Origin: a virus
Reading direction: 5' to 3' (one strand)
Length of the DNA: 51,090 nucleotides
IMG/VR virus record: IMGVR_UViG_3300021079_000012
Location: 1 to 51,090 of that record
The notes beneath the pieces were generated by a model. The model was not told the origin of the DNA. It saw only the letters and a program-made list of their open reading frames with translations, and made no database searches. A program made the translations under genes and the position numbers. Shown here one piece after another: positions 16,460 through 24,695 of the stretch (position 1 is the first letter of the stretch; each line of letters opens with the position of its first letter).

Positions 16460-17218
16460 ATGGAACAAGACTTAATTAAAGCGGGAACCGAAGGGTTTAA
16501 CTTACCTCATGATGTTGTAACCCTACCTTCAGGTGGGATATACTACAAATCTAAAAAGAAATCAATTAAAGTGGGTTATTTAACCGCAAATGACGAAAAC
16601 ATCTTAATTGGTGCCGCTCAAAACGCAAATACCAACATTATTTTAACATTACTTAGAAGTAAAATTTACGAAAGTGAATTAAGACCTGAGGAGCTTTTAA
16701 ATGGTGATGTTGAGGCGATTATGATTTATTTAAGAAATACTTCTTTTGGTCCTGAATATGTTGTTAATTTGATTGACCCCAAAACAAGTAAATCGTTTAA
16801 CTCAACAATTATTTTAGACGAATTAAATATTAAACAAACTCAATCTAAACCTGATGAAAATGGGTTATTCTTAACGACACTACCTAAATCAGGTTCAACG
16901 GTTAAATTAAAACCGTTAACTTACTCTGAAATTTTGGAATTAGGTAAATTAGGTGACCAATACCCTGCAGGTCGAGTTGCTCCAACAGTTACATGGAGAT
17001 TAAATAAACAAATTCAGGAGGTTGACGGAATTACAGATAAAGGACAAATTGCGGTGTTTATTGAGTCTTTACCAATTATGGATTCTAAATTCATTCGTAA
17101 CTTCATGAGAGATAACGAACCGTCATTAGACCTAAGAAGAACAACAAACGCCCCATCAGGAGAACTGGTATCTTTCGAGATAACCTTTGGGGTGGAGTTC
17201 TTTCGGCCTTTCTTCTAA
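16460..17218 (+). CDS. 26: Baseplate hub assembly protein (T4 gp26-like); tail chaperone candidate
   Basis: A 252-residue protein of the T4 gp26 type (208 residues in T4). The opening (LPHDVVTLPSGGIYYKSKK, then a strand and TANDENIL) and the helical middle (LLRSKIYESELRPEELLNGD, then MIYLRNTSFGPEY) are the pattern I associate with phage baseplate gp26 and with tail chaperones. The end (ITFGVEFFRPFF) runs into an overlapping frame that continues to 17360, just before the tape measure. In other tailed phages this position is held by a frameshifted chaperone pair. Both roles are plausible: gp26/gp51-type hub assembly, or a chaperone holding the tape measure. Confidence 0.75.
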   Translation: MEQDLIKAGTEGFNLPHDVVTLPSGGIYYKSKKKSIKVGYLTANDENILIGAAQNANTNIILTLLRSKIYESELRPEELLNGDVEAIMIYLRNTSFGPEYVVNLIDPKTSKSFNSTIILDELNIKQTQSKPDENGLFLTTLPKSGSTVKLKPLTYSEILELGKLGDQYPAGRVAPTVTWRLNKQIQEVDGITDKGQIAVFIESLPIMDSKFIRNFMRDNEPSLDLRRTTNAPSGELVSFEITFGVEFFRPFF

Positions 17219-17360
17219 CTACCGACAATACCTCATCGAGGAATATTATCTAATGGCGAAATTTCTTAGAACATCATATTCCGATTTTTATCGTATGCCA
17301 ACATACGAAAGAAAATTCCTTATCGAAAAAATCATTGAACATAACACACCCAAAAATTAG
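17184..17360 (+). CDS. +1-frame extension of gp26-like protein (gp51/chaperone-like)
   Basis: A frame offset by +1 from the gp26-like gene is open from 17184 (after an in-frame TAA at 17181) to a TAG at 17358-17360. It overlaps the end of that gene by 35 nt. It has no ATG until 17253, yet the coding-looking sequence begins earlier (NYRQYLIEEYYLMAKF, then SYSDFYRMPTYERKFLIEKI). This suggests it is read as a fusion by frameshifting. TTT followed by the probably rare CGG at 17201-17206 is a plausible +1 site, because the Phe tRNA can re-pair on TTC. The fusion would add about 51 residues. Independent initiation at 17253 (35 residues) is the alternative. Confidence 0.6.
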   Translation, partial: PLGWSSFGLSSNYRQYLIEEYYLMAKFLRTSYSDFYRMPTYERKFLIEKIIEHNTPKN

Positions 17361-17380
17361 TATAAAAAATGGGTGTGTTA
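17342..17380 (+). terminator. Hairpin after the gp26 extension (weak terminator or processing site)
   Basis: A perfect 10-bp stem TAACACACCC / GGGTGTGTTA with a 19-nt loop brackets the end of the +1 frame. No U-run follows; the tape-measure late-type motif comes next. It may be a 3'-end stabiliser or a weak terminator. Confidence 0.5.
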
Positions 17381-17381
17381 T

Positions 17382-17389
17382 GTATTTAT
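17382..17389 (+). promoter_or_regulatory. Late-type promoter motif for tape measure
   Basis: GTATTTATAATAAAAC lies 15 nt before the ATG at 17405. Confidence 0.5.
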
Positions 17390-17404
17390 AATAAAACAAA
17401 TTAA

Positions 17405-19315
17405 ATGGGAGATAAGGATAATCTAAAAGAGGATATTAAAGGGTATACCCAAAGTTTAATGGACGAACTTAAAAAGGCGTTCCTAACTAATTTTGACGTT
17501 GACGAAATAAAAAAGAAACTTGTTGAGGTTGAGGGAGGAGCAACCGAAGTTGCAAAAGTTTTTGGCCAAGGTAGAGAACAGATAACCGCGATTAAGGCGG
17601 CTATGGCCGAAGCCGTTACAAGTGTTACTCTTTTAGGTGGAGGGTTTAGTGATATTGTTAAGATTCAGTCGGAGATTAGTAAAACATTAGGAACCAATTT
17701 AATTTTAAATTCACAATCTTATGAAAAACTTTACGCAACCACTAAAGTAACTGGCCAAGGAGCCGATTCATTAACCAAAAGTTTTAAAGACGCAGGATAC
17801 TCTGTATACGCAATTGGCGACCAAATGCAAAAAGTTATGGATGTCTCAAGGTCAATTGGGGTTAACGGTGTCCAAGTGTCAAAACAAGTTGTTGAAAACA
17901 TGGCGTCAATGAATCAATACAACTTTCAAGGAGGTGTTGAGGGAATGGCGAAAATGGCTGCGCAAGCGGTTAATTTAAGGGTTGACATGAAATCAACTCT
18001 TGATATTGCAAATAGATTATTTGACCCTGAACAAGCGATTGATATGGCGGCGGCAATGCAAAGATTAGGTGTTGCTCAAGGAGATTTATTGGACCCATTA
18101 AAGTTAATGGATTTGTCACGAAATGACCCTGCCGAACTTCAAAACCAAATCGCGGAAATGTCAAAATCATTTACAAGATTGAAAGCTGACGGAACAGGGT
18201 TTGAAATCTTACCAGGAGAAAAGGGAAGGATGATGGAACTTGAAAAGGCGATGCAATTACCTGCAGGTCAATTGGGTAAAATGGCTTTGGCCGCGGGAGA
18301 TTTAGATTTGAAAATGAGTAAAATCAAATTTTCGGACGATATAACTGATGAAAGTACTCAAAAGTTAATCGCCAATATGGCCGAAATGGGTAAGGGGGGT
18401 GAGTATAAAGTAACGTACACCGATGAAAAAGGAGATGTTCAAACTAAAAACGTCACTGAACTTAATGAAAATGATGTTAAAGCGATTACTGAGGCGTCCC
18501 AAAAAGCCCCAAAAACAATGGAGGAATTGGCAAAAGACCAATTAACCACACAACAAAAAATACAGGCCGACATATACTCAATCGCCCATAGAACAGGACT
18601 TGGTTTGGCGGGAACCAAATCAGTAACAATGGCGGAAAACGCTGCAAGGGAAGTCTCAGGGGTACTACCAAAAATGGCCTCAGGTAAAAACCTATCTATT
18701 AAAGGAGTTAGGGAAAATCTTGGTGGTGGTTTAGATAATTTTATTAAAGCCGTTGGTGATGGAAAGGGGATGGAAGGTTTAATGAGTGCGGCATCAGGAA
18801 CCGCAACATACTTAGAAACCACTCTTCATGAGTCATGGGTGAATACAAAAACCGCTATAGACGATTTATCAAAGTCAACTAATCCACTCATCCAGATAAT
18901 GGGGGATGTTGTGAAAAAAGCGGGAGGTGCGGTTGCGGAACATGAAAAAATAACTCCTCCTAAAGATTTTATCAAAACTCCTCAGGGGGGATTTGAACCA
19001 TATCCTGCGGATACTATTTTTGGTCTGACCAAAGGGAAAGAGGCGATTGAAAATTTAAACTCAACTAATAGTGGAGGGTCTTCAATGGGGACTTCAAACA
19101 TTAAAATGGAAGACGTTAATATTAATTTAAATATTAAGATTGATGCCCCATCGAATGTTGATACTGCACAACTAATGTTAGCGTTTAATAACCAATCTGT
19201 TCAGGGAGCGTTAATAGGAGCCGTTCAAAGTGCGTTAAGTAAAGCTAACGGGTCAAACGGGTCAAACCCAATTGAGGCGAGAAAACAAATGACTAAAATG
19301 GCAAATCTCGCATAA
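17405..19315 (+). CDS. Tail tape measure protein (T4 gp29 position)
   Basis: A 636-residue, mostly helical protein rich in Ala, Met, Lys and Gln. A GGGFSDI segment lies near 80 and long helices fill residues 90-330 and 340-520. The C-terminal ~120 residues are a flexible Gly/Ser part followed by a beta strand (VNINLNIKIDAP). Composition, position after the gp26-like gene and before hub genes, and size close to T4 gp29 (590) support a tape measure role. At about 0.15 nm per residue it would set a tail of roughly 95 nm, similar to T4. I see no transmembrane segment, unlike many siphophage tape measures. Confidence 0.8.
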   Translation: MGDKDNLKEDIKGYTQSLMDELKKAFLTNFDVDEIKKKLVEVEGGATEVAKVFGQGREQITAIKAAMAEAVTSVTLLGGGFSDIVKIQSEISKTLGTNLILNSQSYEKLYATTKVTGQGADSLTKSFKDAGYSVYAIGDQMQKVMDVSRSIGVNGVQVSKQVVENMASMNQYNFQGGVEGMAKMAAQAVNLRVDMKSTLDIANRLFDPEQAIDMAAAMQRLGVAQGDLLDPLKLMDLSRNDPAELQNQIAEMSKSFTRLKADGTGFEILPGEKGRMMELEKAMQLPAGQLGKMALAAGDLDLKMSKIKFSDDITDESTQKLIANMAEMGKGGEYKVTYTDEKGDVQTKNVTELNENDVKAITEASQKAPKTMEELAKDQLTTQQKIQADIYSIAHRTGLGLAGTKSVTMAENAAREVSGVLPKMASGKNLSIKGVRENLGGGLDNFIKAVGDGKGMEGLMSAASGTATYLETTLHESWVNTKTAIDDLSKSTNPLIQIMGDVVKKAGGAVAEHEKITPPKDFIKTPQGGFEPYPADTIFGLTKGKEAIENLNSTNSGGSSMGTSNIKMEDVNINLNIKIDAPSNVDTAQLMLAFNNQSVQGALIGAVQSALSKANGSNGSNPIEARKQMTKMANLA

Positions 19316-19330
19316 AAATAGATATAAACT

Positions 19331-19338
19331 CTATTTAT
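19331..19338 (+). promoter_or_regulatory. Late-type promoter motif for the 1671-aa tail protein
   Basis: CTATTTATAAAAAAAC lies 15 nt before the ATG at 19354. The three-gene hub operon (to 31416) probably starts here. Confidence 0.5.
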
Positions 19339-19353
19339 AAAAAAACATAATAC

Positions 19354-22300
19354 ATGACAGGGAGTACTTTATCTTTTGTATCGACATCGAGTTTTAGAAA
19401 CAGTTTGATGGCCAAAAATTTGGCAAAATATACTGTGCCAGGAGTTTACAGTCCACCATCAGGTTCATTGAATTATGAAATATCCCAAACTGTTTCAAAC
19501 GTTATTGACTCTCCCGACACTTTAATTAGTCAAGACCCTTATGCTCAACAACTATATCCATTAAATGAATATGGACCAAATGGAGGTTATAATTTAAATA
19601 TTACATATAATAATCCACCACTACCTGTTAATTCAAATCAAGGGGAATATAGTCCAACAGATACTGTTTTAGATTTAGTTAATGAGTTTTTTATTGATGC
19701 CGCATTTATTGAAAACATTTATGGACCTGAAGGGGGATTTAAAGACATGGTTGTTATTGACAGTATTCAAAATAACAACAAACTTTATTTACCTTATGAC
19801 CAATTTACCGCGTCATTTTATTCGCCATTTGAAATATTAACATCGACAAATCCTGTTGGTAGTAATGGTCCTTTATCACAAGATTCATATTTGGCTAAAA
19901 TAGGTGCTCAAAGTTTAAAATACGCTTTTGAAGAAAGGGTTGCACTTGAAATTTATCAACACACAGTTGGTGCGGTTAATTTACAAGCCTTACAAGACCC
20001 TTTTGAAATTAGTTTATTACTTTCAGGTCAACAACCTTTAATTTATAAAAATTGGAGAATTACCGTACCTGAAAACCCAATATTAGCAGCGGTTGATTTG
20101 GCAACAAGATTGGCGGGAGCATATTGGCCCGTATCACCAATTCCTGGCGATTACTTTAATGAGAACGAACTTAATGGTGGTCAATCAATGCAAACATCGA
20201 CCGCATTAAATGTGGTTAATCAATTAACGGGTGGTTTTTTAGGCCCAATATTAAATAAGACAAGAAACCCTTCACAAATATTTTTAGCCAATACAGGTAA
20301 TGGACAAAGGTCGGCATTATTTGCAAACATTAATTACAATAGATACCAACCGGGATATGATAAGAGTTATGGTGGTTTATTGGGTGTTGGACAAGCGATT
20401 GTTAATTTAGTTGTTAATTTAATTAACCCTAATAATGGTACTCTTATTGGGGGTTATTATGTTGGTAGTAAAAATGCCGAACCATCAACAATTACTTCAC
20501 CTCCTAATCAAGTACCTGTTGACCCATTTGGTAAACAAGTACAAACACCCGTTTATGGTCCATCTGAATTAGGTATTCTTTATGAAGGTAATGAAACTAA
20601 ATTAAATTTTGGTTTAGGTGGTAAATCGTCAAGTGATGGAGGGGGTATTGATGGACAATTTGTTTGGGTGTCACCTAAATATAAGAGTAATGCAGGATTT
20701 CATGCGACGCCAGGAGGAGGGTCAGGAAGTTTAGACCAAGAGTTTAATCAAATTAGTTCAAGTTATCAAAAAGGAGAGTCTACAAACATTACCTTTAAAG
20801 AATCGTCAATACTTGACCAAACACAAAGAATAATTGATTCTGCGGATAACGTAACAGGTATTAGCCGTTTAAAACATGTTGGTAACGCCATGAACCAAGT
20901 TAGTAAAGTATTCCATGACGGATATAAAGAAATAACTAAAGGTTCCCAAGTAGTTTCATATACTGATAACACAACAGGGGGTGAGGTTGGTATTGAGTAT
21001 TGTAGAGTATTTACCAAAGATACACCATATTATACCTATAATGATTTACAAAAAACTGATGGTATCACTACGTCAGGAAGAAGGTTTACGAACTCCGTTT
21101 TTGATAATACATTCAACCTAAACATTGCCCCGTTAAAAAATCCTGGGTCGACAAACATTATGCCTGACGATAAAAACGGAAGAGGTGGATATGCCAAAAA
21201 ATACATGTTTTCAATTGAGAACTTGGCTTGGAGAACATCAAGTAGACCAGGGTTTACTTATGATGAATTACCTGTTTGTGAAAAAGGTCCAAATGGGGGT
21301 AGAGTTATGTGGTTTCCACCATATGACATTAAATTTAATGAATCGAGTACGCCTTCTTTCCAAGGAACCGACTTCTTAGGAAGACCTGAACCAATTTATA
21401 CTTATAAAAGTACTTCAAGAACGGGAACGTTATCTTGGAAGATGATTGTTGACCACCCATCGGTAATGAACATTGTTGCTGAAAAACAATTAAAAGGTCA
21501 AAACAAAGAAAAACTTAATTCAATCATGGATTCGTTTTTTGCGGGATGTGTTAAATTCGATATCTATGAATTGGCGAAAAAATATAATACAATTCCTGCT
21601 GCGGATTTATTTACATATCAACAAGTTTTAAATAACCCAAGATTGACCGATGAAGAGTTGGCTGGAATTAACAAATCAATCCCAAAAGAAAATACAGATA
21701 CAACAGGTAATAATCCGAATACGAATACCACAACCGCAGTAACTGACGATACTTCAGGTGCGGAGTTTGAAAATAAGTATTTAGACTTTGCATTCTATTT
21801 TGAAAATGATATTCCTGGTAAAAGTCCTAGTACAACAACTTCGGTCGATTATCAATCTATATATGGGACTTATACCGCAAAAACTAATATTGACAAATAT
21901 GTTAGCATCTCAGCGGGAATATTTAACACAGGTGATAAAGAGGCTAATGTTGAAGGGTTTTTTAATAATGTGGTAATAAGTAATTTTAATACATTTAGTA
22001 AAGGATTTGTGAAAGACGCCATTAAACTATTGACGGATAACCCTAAAGGAACAATTACTGTTACAATGGAAGGGTCGGCCTCCGCGGCGGCGTCTGTTGA
22101 TTATAACAAAGCATTATCGGATAGAAGAATTGACTCAATTAAAAACTTTTTTAGAACTTATAGTGATGGAGGGGTATCGTTAGGGACATTTATGAAGGAT
22201 GGTGAGGTTAGATTTGTTATTAAATCTGCGGGAGGTACGGGTGAAGAAACGGTAATCCCTAGAGCGGAAACAACCACAGGATTTGATGTTGACTGTAAAG

Positions 22301-24369
22301 TTAATCAAAAAGATAAAGATGGTAACGTAACCTCAAATTCACAAATATATTCGGTAAGTGCAATGGCGTGTAGACGAGTTAGAGTTAAAACAATTGATGT
22401 TGTTATTCCACCTAAACCTGTGGTACCACCTGAACCAATTAAAGAAGTTAAAACTGTGAATGTTGATGTACCAAAACCCGCACCAACAGTTGACACAATT
22501 AAAAAAATTAAGGAAGGTATTACTAAAAAAATATTGAGAGGACTTTTATCTGAGTGTGATTACTTTGAGGTTATTAAACAAGAGGCGCCAATGGTCTACG
22601 ACTCATTTAAAGAGAAGATTAAGTACTTTAACCCTGCGTTTCACTCGACTTCACCTGAAGGATTAAATGCTCGTCTAACGTTCTTAAATCAATGTGTTAG
22701 ACCTGGTGAGACAATACCAACAATTGGTACTGATGGTAAGCCAAAATATAATGATGCGGTTAACACATCATTCGGGGCACCACCCGTATTAATTTTAAGA
22801 TTAGGAGATTTTGTTAATAGTAAAATCATCCCAACAGCACTATCGTTTACCTATGACCCTCTATTATTTGATATGAATCCTGAAGGTATTGGTATACAAC
22901 CAATGATTGCCAGTGTTTCTTTAAACTTCAATATCATTGGAGGTATGGGATTAAAAGAACCCGTGGAAAGACTACAAAACGCACTATCCTTTAATTATTA
23001 CGCAAATACTGAAATATATGATGAAAGGTCGGTTTGGACTGAAGATACTTCAGCATTAGATAAAAGTGTTGTTGATTCTATTTTAGCGTCTCAGACTCCC
23101 GCAACTGTTGCCAATGTTGATAACCCTGCAACAAATAATGGTGGAACAACTATTGGAGAAATTATAACTAATATTCCTGTTCCAAGTGGACAAACAGGTG
23201 AAATTGGATATCAAAAAATTATGGATAGTTTATTAACCGAGACTAAAAATTATTTTGAATTACTTACCAATAAATTAGAAAGTGTTAACTCAAGTTATAA
23301 CTATGGTGTTGTACAAATGTTAAATACTAAACGCGAATATGATAGTGGAAATGCGAGTGGAGGGACTGTTAGTACTCCTAGACAAGTTTATATTTATGGA
23401 AAACCAAATTATACTGAAAAAAATGTTGACCAAATCAAAAAACAATTTACTGATGCAATTGCTGCAATAAACAGTACTAATAACCCAATCATTAAAGGTT
23501 TATTAAAAAACTTTGACCCAAACTCAAAAGCTATCAGAGACGTTAGAACTAATATGGTTGATTATGTTAATAGTTTGGAAACAACATTTTCAAATGGAAT
23601 TACTACAACTATGCAAGAGGTCGTGGTTTTTGAACAAAACTATGTTCAGATAATTAGAAAAATTAATTTGGTTACGAATTTGACTGACGGTAAACTTTTA
23701 GATACTAATACACCCAGAATTTATAATTTGTCGGCAACAACCCAAGTTAGCGAATCAAGTAAAACGGGAACTAATATACCTGACACAACCTACAGAGAAT
23801 TAGTATATGATTTCCAATCACTAAATGCTGCGACCACTAAATTTAACGATTTATTAGGTAGTGATGACTATCAAATAGCATTTAAAGGTGACCCATATCG
23901 TGGGGGTGACTTTAAGGTATTGAATCAGGATAAGTTCCCATCAGTTCCTGGGAATTACGATAAAACTTTTTTCTTTCTTATGGCAAGAATCCTTTCCGAT
24001 AAAAATAAAAAAGATGAATTTATTAACTATGTGATTAAAGGTGATTTAACAACATTAAAAGACCCTGTAAACTTAAAAAATAAATTTGAAAAAATTGTTA
24101 ATGATTTATCTGACGATTATAAATCAGAATTAAAAGATGAAGAAAAAATGTTCACAAAATTAAAAAAATCTTCAGATTATAAAAAATTAACTGACGGTAT
24201 TGAGGAAACCATGTATCCTAAAGGCAAGACAAGGAAGTTTGCGTACACTACTGTTGTTGACCCAACAAAAGTTAAGGCCCAAACATCTGACATTCAAAAT
24301 CTTTATAGGACAGTTAATTCACCACCTCTGGATAAAACAACTTATATTGGAAAAATTAAATTTGATTAA
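19354..24369 (+). CDS. Large baseplate/tube-initiator protein with an OmpA-like insert
   Basis: A 1671-residue structural protein after the tape measure, the position of gp48/gp54 (tube cap and initiator) in T4. Two segments look like tail-tube or baseplate core: residues about 600-720 (SFSIENLAWRTSS-type, then RTGTLSWKMIVDHPS) and 1150-1230 (PVLILRLGDFVNSKIIPTAL, then SVSLNFNIIGGMGL and LQNALSFNYYANT). Between them, at about 860-1015, is an OmpA/MotB-like domain (ITVTMEGSAS, then NKALSDRRIDSIKNFF, and a CRRVRVKTI end), a fold that binds peptidoglycan. A proline-rich linker (PPKPVVPPEP) follows. The next gene starts two bases after its stop. The exact T4 counterpart is uncertain. Confidence 0.75.
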   Translation: MTGSTLSFVSTSSFRNSLMAKNLAKYTVPGVYSPPSGSLNYEISQTVSNVIDSPDTLISQDPYAQQLYPLNEYGPNGGYNLNITYNNPPLPVNSNQGEYSPTDTVLDLVNEFFIDAAFIENIYGPEGGFKDMVVIDSIQNNNKLYLPYDQFTASFYSPFEILTSTNPVGSNGPLSQDSYLAKIGAQSLKYAFEERVALEIYQHTVGAVNLQALQDPFEISLLLSGQQPLIYKNWRITVPENPILAAVDLATRLAGAYWPVSPIPGDYFNENELNGGQSMQTSTALNVVNQLTGGFLGPILNKTRNPSQIFLANTGNGQRSALFANINYNRYQPGYDKSYGGLLGVGQAIVNLVVNLINPNNGTLIGGYYVGSKNAEPSTITSPPNQVPVDPFGKQVQTPVYGPSELGILYEGNETKLNFGLGGKSSSDGGGIDGQFVWVSPKYKSNAGFHATPGGGSGSLDQEFNQISSSYQKGESTNITFKESSILDQTQRIIDSADNVTGISRLKHVGNAMNQVSKVFHDGYKEITKGSQVVSYTDNTTGGEVGIEYCRVFTKDTPYYTYNDLQKTDGITTSGRRFTNSVFDNTFNLNIAPLKNPGSTNIMPDDKNGRGGYAKKYMFSIENLAWRTSSRPGFTYDELPVCEKGPNGGRVMWFPPYDIKFNESSTPSFQGTDFLGRPEPIYTYKSTSRTGTLSWKMIVDHPSVMNIVAEKQLKGQNKEKLNSIMDSFFAGCVKFDIYELAKKYNTIPAADLFTYQQVLNNPRLTDEELAGINKSIPKENTDTTGNNPNTNTTTAVTDDTSGAEFENKYLDFAFYFENDIPGKSPSTTTSVDYQSIYGTYTAKTNIDKYVSISAGIFNTGDKEANVEGFFNNVVISNFNTFSKGFVKDAIKLLTDNPKGTITVTMEGSASAAASVDYNKALSDRRIDSIKNFFRTYSDGGVSLGTFMKDGEVRFVIKSAGGTGEETVIPRAETTTGFDVDCKVNQKDKDGNVTSNSQIYSVSAMACRRVRVKTIDVVIPPKPVVPPEPIKEVKTVNVDVPKPAPTVDTIKKIKEGITKKILRGLLSECDYFEVIKQEAPMVYDSFKEKIKYFNPAFHSTSPEGLNARLTFLNQCVRPGETIPTIGTDGKPKYNDAVNTSFGAPPVLILRLGDFVNSKIIPTALSFTYDPLLFDMNPEGIGIQPMIASVSLNFNIIGGMGLKEPVERLQNALSFNYYANTEIYDERSVWTEDTSALDKSVVDSILASQTPATVANVDNPATNNGGTTIGEIITNIPVPSGQTGEIGYQKIMDSLLTETKNYFELLTNKLESVNSSYNYGVVQMLNTKREYDSGNASGGTVSTPRQVYIYGKPNYTEKNVDQIKKQFTDAIAAINSTNNPIIKGLLKNFDPNSKAIRDVRTNMVDYVNSLETTFSNGITTTMQEVVVFEQNYVQIIRKINLVTNLTDGKLLDTNTPRIYNLSATTQVSESSKTGTNIPDTTYRELVYDFQSLNAATTKFNDLLGSDDYQIAFKGDPYRGGDFKVLNQDKFPSVPGNYDKTFFFLMARILSDKNKKDEFINYVIKGDLTTLKDPVNLKNKFEKIVNDLSDDYKSELKDEEKMFTKLKKSSDYKKLTDGIEETMYPKGKTRKFAYTTVVDPTKVKAQTSDIQNLYRTVNSPPLDKTTYIGKIKFD

Positions 24370-24371
24370 TC

Positions 24372-24695
24372 ATGGCAAAACAAAATTATAACAGATATAG
24401 CAATTTTATTCTTGATGGTCAACAAACTGTTGTTCCCTATATCACATTACCCACTAAATCTACTGATAAGAGGTACATATACAAGGTCGGGCAATCAAGA
24501 ATGGATAAAGTCTCCCAACAATACTATGGTTCGGCAACTTTTGGGTGGTTAATTATGCAAGGCAATCCGACATATGGAGGACAAGAATGGAATATTCCTG
24601 ACGGTGCTATCTTGACAATTCCATTTCCTTTAGTAGCTTCTTTACAGGACTATAAAAATCAATTAGACAATCATTTCTTCTATTATGGTAGATAA
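24372..24695 (+). CDS. 53: Baseplate wedge protein with LysM-like fold (T4 gp53-like)
   Basis: A 107-residue protein. The central part (YIYKVGQSRMDKVSQQYYGS, then FGWLIMQGNPTYGG and a final IPDGAILTIPFP) is the LysM-like arrangement seen in T4 gp53, where a D-x-L-A helix is followed by YGN and an LYWVLLMCN helix. It is shorter than gp53 (196 residues). In T4, gp53 locks neighbouring wedges around the hub. It starts two bases after the previous stop and overlaps the next gene by 11 nt, so all three hub genes are probably translated together. Confidence 0.75.
   Translation: MAKQNYNRYSNFILDGQQTVVPYITLPTKSTDKRYIYKVGQSRMDKVSQQYYGSATFGWLIMQGNPTYGGQEWNIPDGAILTIPFPLVASLQDYKNQLDNHFFYYGR

Noticed and set aside
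18439-18822. Antisense frame of 127 codons inside the tape measure gene
   Set aside because: A shadow of a biased coding strand; no start context or motif supports it.
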